NCBI GenBank assembly: GCA_028701945.1
Contig: JAQVPT010000012.1
Coordinates: 1 to 23,523 of the forward strand
DNA from: Bacteroidales bacterium
GTDB lineage: Bacteria; Bacteroidota; Bacteroidia; Bacteroidales; ML635J-15
Reading direction: 5' to 3'
Length of the DNA stretch: 23,523 nucleotides
Positions 1-8,229 of the stretch are shown here, one piece after another (within the stretch, counting starts at the first letter, position 1; each line of letters opens with the position of its first letter). A program made the translations under genes and the position numbers. A model generated the notes under the pieces. That model ran no database searches. It was given only the letters and a program-made list of their open reading frames with translations, and was not told the DNA's origin.

Positions 1-2508
1 CTAATAGAGGATAAAATGAATGCTCCTCATGATATTCTTGAAATGGGGGTTCAAGCAGTAATTTTGGTGGAAGACAGCATCAGGTATTATTCAAGCATGT
101 TGCCAATACTTTACAAGATATTTTTTATCCAATCGCAAAGATCATCCATCGAAGGGGCAAACAGCCACCAGCAAAACCTACGGATGCGTGGACGACCTAA
201 AATATTGCTTGCAACAAATTATAATGATGCACTAGCCCTGTTTGAAAAATTTCAAGAAAACATATTGGGTGTTTTTAGCGATGTTAGATATAAAATCAAT
301 AATACAATAGACAAGCAAGCTGGTTTAAAATTATGCAAAAAAATCCAGTCAATTGACCAAAATGTGCCTTTATTATTACTGTCATCCGAAAGCAATAACA
401 AAGCTCTTGCCGATGACATGAATATTGATTTTATTGGGAAATACAATAAAAACTTTTCGTTTGAGCTGAGAAACTTTATAATAAAAAATTTACATCTCGG
501 AAGTTTCCATTTTTATTGCCCAGCTAAGAAAAAGGTGATTTGCACAGCAAGCAGTTTAAAGTCTTTTCAAGAACTAATATTAAAAATATCTCCCGAAAGT
601 CTTGCGTATCATGTAAGTAAAAATCACATAACAAAATGGCTTAACTCGAGGTCATTGTTTTTATTAGCACGCAGGTTTAAACATCTTACGCCCGAACATT
701 TTGAAAACATCGAAGATATACGCAATTTTATTTACGAGGCAATCTCAAATTACCGGCTCAATAGTGGAAGAGGTGTTATTACAAAGTTCGAGCAAAATAC
801 TTTTGACTCATATTCAATATTTTCGAGAATAGGCGATGGATATATAGGTGGTAAAGCTAGAGGACTTGCTTTTACAGATTTATTAATTAAAAAATATAAA
901 CTTCGGAAAAAATACGACGATGTAACAATAACAATACCTAGAACAGCAATATTGTGCACCGATATTTTTGACGAATTTATGGAAACGAATAAGCTCTACG
1001 ATATCGGGACATCAAACTTAAGTGATGATGAAATTTTACACCATTTTATAAATGCCAAATTGCCAAACAGGATATTTACAAGTCTATACTCATTTATTTC
1101 TTATACCGATAATCCAATTGCCATAAGATCATCAAGTCGGCTCGAAGATTCTCATTATCAGCCATTTGCTGGTGTTTACTCGACTTATATGATTCCAAAT
1201 GTTGTTGACGACAAACATTTAACAATCAAATTGCTAACAGAAGCCATAAAAAGCGTTTACGCATCAGTTTTTTACAAAGACTCAAAAGCATATATGGCAG
1301 CGACTGCTAATGTTATTGACGAGGAAAAAATGGGCGTTGTTCTTCAAGATGTTTGTGGAACAAGCTATAATGACAGGTTTTATCCGAGCTTCTCTGGTGT
1401 AGCAAGATCAATAAATTTTTACCCGATAGAACCCGAAAAAGCAGAAGACGGGATTGTTAATATAGCTCTCGGACTCGGAAAACAGATTGTGGACGGTGGT
1501 AAGTCATTGCGATTCTCACCAAAATTTCCTGCAAACTGTTTGCAATTATCATCCCCAGACCTTACACTAAGAGACACACAGAAAACATTTTTTGCACTTA
1601 GTCTTGACCCTCATAAATTTGTTCCTTCAATAAGCGAAGACGTTAATATTATTAAACTTCAAATAGACGATGCACATAAAGACAATGCTTTACGACACAT
1701 TGGCTCTACTTATGACATGAATGGCCATATGATTAAAGACAGCATTATGTATGATGGCAAAAAATTGATAACTTTTGCTAACATTCTTAAACATAACTCC
1801 TTTCCGCTTAGCGAAATACTTATCGATTTTATGAAAATTGGTAAAATGGAAATGAATAATCATATTGAGGTCGAATTTGCAGTCAATTTTCCACCAAAAG
1901 GAAGTCAAGAACCAATAGTGTTTTCTTTATTACAAATACGCCCAATTATAGAAACAGATCAGGATATTAACATCGACCTTGAAAATATAGACACAAATAA
2001 AGCAATTTTATACTCGGAGTCAGCTTTGGGCAATGGCATTTATTCAGATATAGTAGATATTATTTATGTGAAAACTCAAAATTTTAAATTTCAAAATAAC
2101 CTTAAAACAGTCGAGCTGGTTGATAAATTAAATAAAAAATTTATTGATGAAGGTAGAAACTATGTGCTAGTCGGTCCTGGTCGGTGGGGTTCTTCTGACC
2201 CATCCTTAGGGATACCTGTAAAATGGGCTAATATTTCTGCCGCAAGAATAATTGTCGAATCAGGATTAAGTAATTATAGAATAGACCCAAGCCAAGGAAC
2301 TCATTTCTTTCATAATTTAACATCATTTATGGTGGGATATTTTACTATTAATCCTTTTATAAATGACGGTCTTTTTGATGAAGAGTATCTTAATAATTTA
2401 GAATGTGTTTACGAAGATGATATTATTAGACATGTAAAATTTGACAAAGAATTGAAAATTGAAATCAACGGAAAAACAAGCAAAGGGATTGTGTATAAGA
2501 ATAATTAG
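1..2508 (+). CDS. Receiver-domain / PEP-pyruvate-binding (PPDK ATP-grasp) protein, 5' end missing
   Basis: This is the C-terminal part of a large protein. The frame is open to base 1, and the codons before the ATG at 16 (L-I-E-D-K) read like family interior sequence, so that ATG is probably not the start. Numbering from that Met, residues 15-160 look like a response-regulator receiver: acidic pair E19-D20, candidate phospho-acceptor D89 (FSD), S/T region SSES and K142. Residues 275-660 carry the PEP/pyruvate-binding ATP-grasp domain, with GGKARGLAF at 278 and AIRSSSRLEDS at 369. A conserved tail with GPGRWGSSDPSLG begins at 720. I see no swivelling phospho-histidine domain and no PEP-binding barrel, so it is unlikely to be a complete PEP synthase or PPDK. 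From memory, Bacteroidota homologues are near 1000 residues with an extra receiver-like segment in front. It is probably cytosolic and phosphotransfer-related; the substrate is unknown. Confidence 0.85.
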   Translation, partial: LIEDKMNAPHDILEMGVQAVILVEDSIRYYSSMLPILYKIFFIQSQRSSIEGANSHQQNLRMRGRPKILLATNYNDALALFEKFQENILGVFSDVRYKINNTIDKQAGLKLCKKIQSIDQNVPLLLLSSESNNKALADDMNIDFIGKYNKNFSFELRNFIIKNLHLGSFHFYCPAKKKVICTASSLKSFQELILKISPESLAYHVSKNHITKWLNSRSLFLLARRFKHLTPEHFENIEDIRNFIYEAISNYRLNSGRGVITKFEQNTFDSYSIFSRIGDGYIGGKARGLAFTDLLIKKYKLRKKYDDVTITIPRTAILCTDIFDEFMETNKLYDIGTSNLSDDEILHHFINAKLPNRIFTSLYSFISYTDNPIAIRSSSRLEDSHYQPFAGVYSTYMIPNVVDDKHLTIKLLTEAIKSVYASVFYKDSKAYMAATANVIDEEKMGVVLQDVCGTSYNDRFYPSFSGVARSINFYPIEPEKAEDGIVNIALGLGKQIVDGGKSLRFSPKFPANCLQLSSPDLTLRDTQKTFFALSLDPHKFVPSISEDVNIIKLQIDDAHKDNALRHIGSTYDMNGHMIKDSIMYDGKKLITFANILKHNSFPLSEILIDFMKIGKMEMNNHIEVEFAVNFPPKGSQEPIVFSLLQIRPIIETDQDINIDLENIDTNKAILYSESALGNGIYSDIVDIIYVKTQNFKFQNNLKTVELVDKLNKKFIDEGRNYVLVGPGRWGSSDPSLGIPVKWANISAARIIVESGLSNYRIDPSQGTHFFHNLTSFMVGYFTINPFINDGLFDEEYLNNLECVYEDDIIRHVKFDKELKIEINGKTSKGIVYKNN

Positions 2509-2517
2509 GTTTAGCAA

Positions 2518-2548
2518 TTTGCAATTTGATTTAATTGATATATTTTTG
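2518..2548 (+). promoter_or_regulatory. Bacteroidota-type promoter for the glycosyltransferase pair
   Basis: TTTG at 2518-2521 is followed, after a 19-bp spacer, by TATTTTTG at 2541-2548. This matches the Bacteroidota sigma-ABfr consensus (TTTG, about 19-21 bp, TAnnTTTG) at both boxes. Transcription would start near 2555, leaving a leader of about 19 nt before the ATG at 2574. The match is visible; activity is inferred. Confidence 0.6.
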
Positions 2549-2573
2549 TCTCCCTACATGTAATTAATAACTA

Positions 2574-3800
2574 ATGATGAATATACTCTATATTTCTTAT
2601 GATGGTATGACCGATCCTCTTGGAGAATCGCAGGTAATCCCTTATTTGAAAGAGCTAAGTAAAAAAGAGATTAAAATCACAATCCTATCTGCCGAAAAAC
2701 AAGGCACTTTTGAATTGCGAAAAAATTATATACAAAACATTTTAAATGAATCTAATATTGAGTGGGTTCCAATTAAATATGCCAAGAAACCACCTGTTAT
2801 TTCGACAATACTTGATATTAGAAAAATTTACAATAAGGCTGTACAAATTTATACTGAAACCCCTTTTGATATTGTCCATTGCAGATCATACATTAGTGCT
2901 TTTGCAGGATTAAAACTTAAACAAAAATATGGCGTGAAATTCCTTTTCGATATGCGTGGGTTTTATGCAGACGAGCGTGTTGACGGTAATTTATGGCCCC
3001 AATCTAATCCAATTTACAAACAAGTTTACAAATATTTTAAAAAGAAAGAAAAATCTTTTTTTGCTAATGCAGACTATACAATCAGTCTTACTTATGCCGG
3101 AAAAGATATTATACATAATAAATTTGGCTTTATTGACATTCCTATCGAAGTAATTCCATGTTGTGCAGATACAAATTTATTTGACTACAGAAACATCGAA
3201 ACTACCTCAAAAGAAAACTTGAAAAAGGACTTAAACATCCATAGAGATGACTTTGTTTTATCATATCTTGGGTCTTTAGGCACATGGTACATGCCTGACG
3301 AAATGATGAAGTTATTTTCAGTGTTAGTAAAGTATAAACCCAATGCTAAATTCCTTATTATTACGAAAGATAATCAGGATTTAATTTTTGCTCTTGCGAA
3401 AAAGTATAAGATAGGCGAAAAACACTTAATTATACGCTCGGCAAATAGAGAAGAAGTACCGCTTTTACTTTCTCTTAGTAACACTTCAATATTTTTTATT
3501 AAGCCAGTTTTTAGTAAAAAAGCGTCTTCACCAACAAAACTTGCCGAAATTTTAGGAATGGGAATACCAGTTATTTGCAATGCAGATGTCGGAGATATTG
3601 ATAAATTTGTACCCGAAAACAATTTGGGTATGATGATTAGTTCGTTTGATACAGAAGCATTAAATAACACGTGTAAACAGATAGATAGTTTAATTAAAAT
3701 TGATAAGGAGCATTTAAGGTCGGTTGCTGTAGAATTGTTTTCGCTTGATAAAGGTGTGAAACTATATTATGGTGTTTATCAAAAATTGATGAATAAATGA
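2574..3800 (+). CDS. GT4-like glycosyltransferase (408 aa)
   Basis: Predicted cytosolic or membrane-peripheral transferase that moves a sugar from an activated donor onto a glycan or lipid acceptor. The N-terminus MMNILYISYDGMTDPLGESQ has the first Rossmann strand and glycine-rich turn of GT-B enzymes. The motif FDMRGFYADERVDG lies near residue 125. The C-terminal donor-binding half begins around YLGSLGTWYMPDE, and SSPTKLAEILGMGIPVI near residue 318 corresponds to the GT4 nucleotide-sugar site. Length is normal for the family. Two adjacent ATGs (2574 and 2577) are both usable, and no Shine-Dalgarno is visible. Its stop overlaps the next start by ATGA, so the pair is very likely co-expressed. 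Donor and acceptor cannot be read from the sequence; surface polysaccharide or LPS synthesis is the likely role. Confidence 0.85.
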   Translation: MMNILYISYDGMTDPLGESQVIPYLKELSKKEIKITILSAEKQGTFELRKNYIQNILNESNIEWVPIKYAKKPPVISTILDIRKIYNKAVQIYTETPFDIVHCRSYISAFAGLKLKQKYGVKFLFDMRGFYADERVDGNLWPQSNPIYKQVYKYFKKKEKSFFANADYTISLTYAGKDIIHNKFGFIDIPIEVIPCCADTNLFDYRNIETTSKENLKKDLNIHRDDFVLSYLGSLGTWYMPDEMMKLFSVLVKYKPNAKFLIITKDNQDLIFALAKKYKIGEKHLIIRSANREEVPLLLSLSNTSIFFIKPVFSKKASSPTKLAEILGMGIPVICNADVGDIDKFVPENNLGMMISSFDTEALNNTCKQIDSLIKIDKEHLRSVAVELFSLDKGVKLYYGVYQKLMNK

Positions 3801-4873
3801 AAAAAATATTAGCAATAGTTCAACACCGTAAAGGTAGATCTCCCGGACAACGGTTTCGGTTTGAGCATTATATTCCTATTCTTGAAAGCAATGGCTATGA
3901 AATAATATTCTCAAATATCATTAACGAAAAAGACGATGAGGTTTTTTATTCAAAGGGAAAATATTTTAGTAAACTATTAATTGTAATTAAGACTTTTAGA
4001 CATCGCCTAAAGGATATTAAGACCGCGAAAAACTGCGACATAGTTTTTATTTATCGCGAAGCATTTATGTTAGGTACAACATATTTTGAAAAACGTTTAT
4101 CGAAATTGGATGTTCCATTAATTTTTGATTTTGATGATTCGATTTGGTTAAACGATACTAGTGAAGGGAATCAGAATTTAGCGTGGTTAAAAAAACCTCA
4201 AAAAACTGCCGAAATTTGTAAACTTTGTGACTTGGTAATGGTTGGAAATGAATATCTTGCAAATCATGCAAAAAAATATAATCCTAATGTCAAGATAATT
4301 CCCACAACAATAAATACTGATTATCATAAACCTAAAAATAATAAAACAAACTCTGACAGTATTTGCATTGGTTGGACTGGAACAACTACAACTCTTAAAC
4401 ATTATTACACAGCTATTCCTGTTTTAAAAAAGATAAAAGAAAAATATGGCACAAAAGTCTATTTTAAAGTAATTGTTAACTCTAAAGAATGGACGCAAGA
4501 ACTCGATGTAAAACTTGTAAATTGGACTAAAGAACGCGAAATAGAAGATTTGTGTGAGTTTGATATTGGTATCATGCCTTTGCCCGATGACGAATGGAGC
4601 AAAGGGAAGTGTGGTTTTAAAGGCTTGCAATGTATGGCACTTGGCATTCCTGTGGTCATGTCACCAGTTGGTGTAAATACCGATATTATTGAAAATGGTG
4701 TAAACGGTTATTTGGCAGACAAGGATGATATCTGGTTTGATAAATTGTGCCAACTAATAGAGTCTCCAGAATTGCGAAAAACTATTGGAGATACAGCAAA
4801 AGAAACTGTAGAGGAAAAATATTCTGTCAATGTTTGGGAGGAACGAGTTTTGGGATTGTTTGAGAATATTTAA
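3797..4873 (+). CDS. Glycosyltransferase, GT-B fold (358 aa)
   Basis: Second sugar transferase, starting inside the stop codon of the upstream one (ATGA, 3797-3800), a sign of translational coupling. The N-terminal half includes HRKGRSPGQRFRFEHY, a pattern known from Bacteroidota glycosyltransferases, and FDFDDSIWL near residue 110. The donor-binding half starts at about IGWTGTTTTLKHY (residue 190) and contains FDIGIMPLPDDEW, then GKCGFKGLQCMALGIPVVMS near 270, and GVNGYLADKDDIW, typical of glycosyl transferases group 1. There is no signal peptide or membrane segment. It probably adds a sugar to the same product as the preceding gene. Substrates are unknown. The short gap to the convergent purQ (4874-4956) shows no strong hairpin. 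Confidence 0.83.
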   Translation: MKKILAIVQHRKGRSPGQRFRFEHYIPILESNGYEIIFSNIINEKDDEVFYSKGKYFSKLLIVIKTFRHRLKDIKTAKNCDIVFIYREAFMLGTTYFEKRLSKLDVPLIFDFDDSIWLNDTSEGNQNLAWLKKPQKTAEICKLCDLVMVGNEYLANHAKKYNPNVKIIPTTINTDYHKPKNNKTNSDSICIGWTGTTTTLKHYYTAIPVLKKIKEKYGTKVYFKVIVNSKEWTQELDVKLVNWTKEREIEDLCEFDIGIMPLPDDEWSKGKCGFKGLQCMALGIPVVMSPVGVNTDIIENGVNGYLADKDDIWFDKLCQLIESPELRKTIGDTAKETVEEKYSVNVWEERVLGLFENI

Positions 4874-4956
4874 ATTTCGGCTAAAGCAATATCAAATCTA
4901 CAAGCAGACACTATAAAATAATCTCACTAAAGTAATAGTTTACCAGCAAACCAATC

Positions 4957-5655
4957 TTACTTTTTTGTATTCAAATGAACAATTATAGATTTTAAAATAG
5001 CTATACCGTCAGTATTTCGTAACTCGGGATCAGCAGCACGTTCGGGATGTGGCATCATTCCATAAACATTCTTCTCTTTATTACAAATACCTGCAATATT
5101 CATAAGAGATCCATTTGGGTTAGATTTTTCTGAGAGGTTTCCATTTTCATCACAATACCTCCAAATTATTTGTTCATTTTGGATCATTTCCGATAAAGTT
5201 TGTTCAGGAGCATAATATCTGCCTTCACCGTGTGCAATTGGAATTTTTAAAGGCTTATCCTTGGATACAAACTTTGTCATTGCCGAATCGGCATTTTCTG
5301 CTTTTATATATTGGTTTTTACAAATAAATTTCTGATTGTTATTGTGCAAAAGTGCTCCAGGCAACAAACCAGCTTCGCATAATATTTGAAAACCATTACA
5401 AATACCGAAAACAAAACCTCCGTTGTTTGCAAACTCAACAACTTTCTCCATAATAGAGGAAAACCTTGCAATAGCACCAGAACGTAGATAATCTCCATAA
5501 GAAAAGCCACCTGGTATAGCAATTGCGTCGCAGTTTTGTAAATCAGTATCTTTATGCCAAAGCTCAACAACGTCTTGGCGAAGAATATCTCTTAAAGCAT
5601 ATATTATATCATGATCACAATTTGATCCCGGAAAAATTAAAACTCCAAATTTCAT
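4957..5655 (-). CDS. purQ: Phosphoribosylformylglycinamidine synthase, glutaminase subunit PurQ
   Basis: Class I glutamine amidotransferase of de novo purine synthesis. It releases ammonia from glutamine for conversion of FGAR to FGAM by its PurL partner, in a PurL-PurQ-PurS complex. The start MKFGVLIFPGSNCDHD is diagnostic. Catalytic residues are visible: nucleophile Cys86 in FGICNGFQ, and His203 and Glu205 in MPHPERAADP. PGGFSYGDYLRSGA at 48-61 is also typical. At 232 residues it is full length. A separate purQ implies a small-type PurL elsewhere, not the fused enzyme of E. coli. The gene stands alone here: a terminator separates it from the upstream minus-strand gene, and TATCTTTG lies just upstream of its start. 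Confidence 0.95.
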   Translation of the reverse strand: MKFGVLIFPGSNCDHDIIYALRDILRQDVVELWHKDTDLQNCDAIAIPGGFSYGDYLRSGAIARFSSIMEKVVEFANNGGFVFGICNGFQILCEAGLLPGALLHNNNQKFICKNQYIKAENADSAMTKFVSKDKPLKIPIAHGEGRYYAPEQTLSEMIQNEQIIWRYCDENGNLSEKSNPNGSLMNIAGICNKEKNVYGMMPHPERAADPELRNTDGIAILKSIIVHLNTKK

Positions 5656-5677
5656 TTTACAATTTTTAAATTTTGTT

Positions 5678-5685
5678 CAAAGATA
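5678..5685 (-). promoter_or_regulatory. Candidate -7 element for purQ
   Basis: The minus strand reads TATCTTTG, a match to TAnnTTTG, 22 bp upstream of the purQ start codon. No convincing -33 TTTG lies at the expected spacing, so this is a half-match. It fits separate transcription of purQ downstream of the terminator at 5708-5733. Confidence 0.4.
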
Positions 5686-5707
5686 AAACTATTGAAAACA
5701 ATAACTA

Positions 5708-5733
5708 AAAAAAATGCCGACATTTTTGCCGGC
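5708..5733 (-). terminator. Intrinsic terminator after the coiled-coil protein gene
   Basis: On the minus strand, GCCGGC and GTCGGC form a 6-bp stem (one G-U pair) around an AAAAAT loop (5716-5733), followed by A and seven T residues. It begins 7 bp after the stop codon of the 5741-6406 gene, the expected place. The opposite strand also has T-rich sequence after the stem, so it may work in both directions. Confidence 0.8.
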
Positions 5734-5740
5734 TTATTTT

Positions 5741-6406
5741 TTATTTAATTTTAGTTCCTTCTTTTTTTAACTTATCAAACGCATCTTGCTTTTCTTTTAG
5801 CTTTGCTGAATGGTTTTCCATTTCTTTCGTCAGATTGCCTATCTCCTTTTCGTTTTTCTCGATTTGCTTTTTATAATCTTTATTGTCTTTTTCCAAACCT
5901 TCTTTGTTTTGAACAACTTTTTTGTATTCTTTATTAGCTTTATCAAGTTCTTTTTCCTCATTTTTTACAATCTCCGCAAAGGCTTGTTCGGTAAGACCAA
6001 AGGCGAAATTTTTAACAATATCACTTGCACGAGCATATTGCTCTGGGTGTGTGCTTGATGTTAAATATGCTCCACCAAGGTCAAAAGAAACGTTTACCTC
6101 AACTTCGCCATTCTTAAATTCTTTTGCAGTAGCATAAACATCAATTGTATTTTGACTTACTGTACTTATAATTAAATCATCTCCGAACATAACGCCTTTC
6201 TTCGTTTTTACTTTTCCTTTATATGATTTCAATAAATTTTTCAATTGTTTTTCAACCGTCTTGGCATCGCTATAATGAACCATAACAGATAATGCATTTC
6301 GAGTATCTTTATTAAATTTAGCCGAAGTTTCTTTTACTTCTATTTTCTGTGAAAACAATGCGACAGTCAAAAACATCGCAATCAAAATTAATGCTATTTT
6401 TTTCAT
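5741..6406 (-). CDS. Secreted or periplasmic coiled-coil protein, function unknown (221 aa)
   Basis: I do not recognise a named family. MKKIALILIAMFLTVALFSQ is a typical signal peptide, with cleavage near residue 19, so the protein is exported. The middle (about 20-135) looks like a compact mixed alpha/beta domain with alternating hydrophobics (DLIISTVSQNTIDVYATAKE, then EVEVNVSFDLGGAYL). From about residue 145 to 215 it is almost entirely Lys/Glu/Asn with heptad-like spacing (NKEYKKVVQNKEGLEKDNKD), a strong coiled coil. There is no lipobox cysteine. A strong terminator follows directly, so it is probably monocistronic. It might be a periplasmic structural or chaperone-like protein, but nothing in the context shows this. 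Confidence 0.75.
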   Translation of the reverse strand: MKKIALILIAMFLTVALFSQKIEVKETSAKFNKDTRNALSVMVHYSDAKTVEKQLKNLLKSYKGKVKTKKGVMFGDDLIISTVSQNTIDVYATAKEFKNGEVEVNVSFDLGGAYLTSSTHPEQYARASDIVKNFAFGLTEQAFAEIVKNEEKELDKANKEYKKVVQNKEGLEKDNKDYKKQIEKNEKEIGNLTKEMENHSAKLKEKQDAFDKLKKEGTKIK

Positions 6407-6656
6407 AATTCCTTGATTTTAAATTTTATGTAAAGTTAATAAATTTGATAAACTAAAACGAAAAATTATTGATAAATATTACAAGATTATAAAAAACCAA
6501 CAATACAAGACCACATAAACCCCGAAGATGTGACAGAATTATAAAAAACACACACTAAATAACACAACCCAAAAACATCTAATATTTGTTTATTTTATAT
6601 CTTTTATTTCCCCAATCTGTAACTTTTCCGTATAATTGTTCGTCAGACAAACGATT

Positions 6657-7151
6657 GTGAAAACGAAAGAATATAATATCATAGTTGATAAACATGCCAA
6701 TGGGCTTTACCGATTTATTTTGAGTAATATCAAAAATGAATTCAAAGCCCAAGATATTGTACAGGATAGTTTTGAGAGACTGTGGATAAATCATGAATCA
6801 GTTGATTTTACTAAAGCCAAATCTTTCCTTTTTAAAACTGCATATAACAGAATGATAGATATAATAAGACGCGACAAACGCATTATAAACTCCGATGAAA
6901 TTACCGATCGCCAACAAGATTACGACATTGATTATAAGCAACTCGAGCTTAGAGAAATTATAAATAATGCACTTGAAAAATTAAACGAGATACAACGTTC
7001 TGTAGTTTTGTTAAGAGATTATGAGGGATATACTTACGAAGAAATAGGTGAAATTACAGAGCTTAGCGAGTCGCAAGTAAAAGTTTATATTTTTCGAGCA
7101 CGTCAGCATCTTAAAAATTATATCGGAAAATTTGAGGAGGTAATTAAATGA
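6657..7151 (+). CDS. RNA polymerase ECF-type sigma factor (164 aa)
   Basis: Directs RNA polymerase to a specific promoter set, usually under control of a membrane anti-sigma factor. Region 2 is at about residues 12-70 (LYRFILSN, then AQDIVQDSFERLW at 31-43, the core-binding and -10-recognition part). Region 4 is at 108-157 (LNEIQRSVVLLRDYEGYTYE then SESQVKVYIFRARQHLK), with its helix-turn-helix. I chose the GTG at 6657 because it gives MKTKEYN, like family N-termini; the frame is open further up to a TTG at 6636. The stop overlaps the next start (ATGA), the usual arrangement for a sigma/anti-sigma pair. No clear TAnnTTTG lies upstream, so the gene may have its own unusual promoter. Regulon unknown. 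Confidence 0.9.
   Translation: MKTKEYNIIVDKHANGLYRFILSNIKNEFKAQDIVQDSFERLWINHESVDFTKAKSFLFKTAYNRMIDIIRRDKRIINSDEITDRQQDYDIDYKQLELREIINNALEKLNEIQRSVVLLRDYEGYTYEEIGEITELSESQVKVYIFRARQHLKNYIGKFEEVIK
7135..7140 (+). promoter_or_regulatory. Perfect Shine-Dalgarno for the anti-sigma gene
   Basis: AGGAGG lies 7 nt before the ATG at 7148, inside the last codons of the sigma gene. Strong Shine-Dalgarno sites are uncommon in Bacteroidota and the neighbouring genes lack one. With the ATGA overlap, this suggests deliberate matching of anti-sigma and sigma synthesis. Confidence 0.7.
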
Positions 7152-8089
7152 AAACAATTATAAACATAGAGAATTACGAAGCATTTTGGGTCGATTATCT
7201 TGATGGAAATTTAACAAAACATCAAGAAAACAAGCTTTTGGCATTTCTTGAGAAAAACCCATCGATAGCAGGAAATTTAATAGATGTTGAAGATTTTAAA
7301 TTGCCGGTCTATGAAAAAGAGTTTCCAGAAAAATCAGCATTATTCAGTAATAATCAAACCGAAAACCTTTTAATAGCAAAACTTGAAGGCACAATAAGCA
7401 TTGAAGATGATGCTTTTATTTCAGATAAAATCCAAAGCGACAGCCAAATTGCTAACTCATATTTAATGTACCAAAAGACAGTTCTTATTCCAGACGCTAA
7501 AATTGTCTTCCCAAACAAAAAATCGCTTAATAAATCGGTAAAACTGCCCTTATTCCGTTACATAAGTGCAGCGGCAGTTATGATTTTAATCCTTGTCGTA
7601 TCAGTGTATTTCTTAAACATATACATTAAACCAATAAATAATGAGTCCCCTAGTATTTCTGCCAAGTTAAGGAGAACTATTCATAATCAGAACATTAAAG
7701 ATACTTTGAACAATGAATCACAAGAAATACATACATCTATAAATAATGTAAATCCTCAAACAAATACATTTCTTGCAAAAACTGATGCAAAACCAGTTAA
7801 ATTTGATGTTCCTGAAAAATTACCACTAAAAAAAGTAACTAACTTAGATTATGAAATAGCATTTTCTGCAACAAACATTATGGAATACCGCTATGATATC
7901 CCGCATACACAAGCACAAAAACCAATTGTCGAATATACACTTGAGTACACAAAATCTAAAAAAGAAAGCAAATTTGTTGCTGGCTTAAAAAACATTGTAA
8001 AATTCAGCAAAGAAGTTGATGTAGTAGAAAAGTGGGAAAGCATTAAAAAGAAAAAAGAAGAATTTTTGTACTCAAGTTTAGATGAATAA
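7148..8089 (+). CDS. Single-pass membrane protein, probable anti-sigma factor (313 aa)
   Basis: Assigned by context and topology. It overlaps the ECF sigma gene by ATGA and has a cytosolic N-terminal part (1-137), one hydrophobic segment at about 138-160 (ISAAAVMILILVVSVYFLNI), and an extracytoplasmic C-terminus of about 150 residues. The N-terminus ENYEAFWVDYLDGNLTKHQE resembles the start of Bacteroidota anti-sigma proteins, but no zinc-binding HxxxCxxC motif is present. The N-terminal unit appears twice: LDGNLTKHQENKLL at 18-31 and LEGTISIEDDAFIS at 79-92, each followed by a short helix. I see no carboxypeptidase-like or TonB domain in the C-terminal part, which is Asn/Lys-rich and low in complexity. 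Likely role: hold the sigma factor at the membrane until an envelope signal releases it. Signal unknown. Confidence 0.7.
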   Translation: MKTIINIENYEAFWVDYLDGNLTKHQENKLLAFLEKNPSIAGNLIDVEDFKLPVYEKEFPEKSALFSNNQTENLLIAKLEGTISIEDDAFISDKIQSDSQIANSYLMYQKTVLIPDAKIVFPNKKSLNKSVKLPLFRYISAAAVMILILVVSVYFLNIYIKPINNESPSISAKLRRTIHNQNIKDTLNNESQEIHTSINNVNPQTNTFLAKTDAKPVKFDVPEKLPLKKVTNLDYEIAFSATNIMEYRYDIPHTQAQKPIVEYTLEYTKSKKESKFVAGLKNIVKFSKEVDVVEKWESIKKKKEEFLYSSLDE

Positions 8090-8099
8090 AAAACTTGAG
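8071..8099 (+). repeat. Perfect 9-bp inverted repeat around the anti-sigma stop codon
   Basis: CTCAAGTTT (8071-8079) and AAACTTGAG (8091-8099) form a perfect 9-bp stem with an 11-nt loop that contains the TAA stop. No T-run follows, so it is not a standard intrinsic terminator. It could stabilise the 3' end of the sigma/anti-sigma message. Confidence 0.5.
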
Positions 8100-8229
8100 C
8101 TATCAAAACTTTAAATCACCGAAAAGCAAATTTTGTCTTTTTTTCTGTAATTAGGTGTGTTTTTACTTGACCATATAAAAATATAATAGTAACTTGGGAG
8201 TTCTAATTAACCAACAAAATCAAATAGTT

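Noticed and set aside
16..18. ATG at 16 with an upstream GAGG as the start of the PEP-binding protein
   Set aside because: The frame is open to base 1, and the residues before this Met read as family interior sequence, so the real start is upstream of the window.
6636..6656. TTG start for the ECF sigma factor
   Set aside because: It adds seven residues before MKTKEYN, which is the usual N-terminus; the GTG at 6657 fits better.
8194..8229. TTG start for the propeller protein
   Set aside because: It would place 12 polar residues before a perfect signal peptide that begins at the ATG at 8230.
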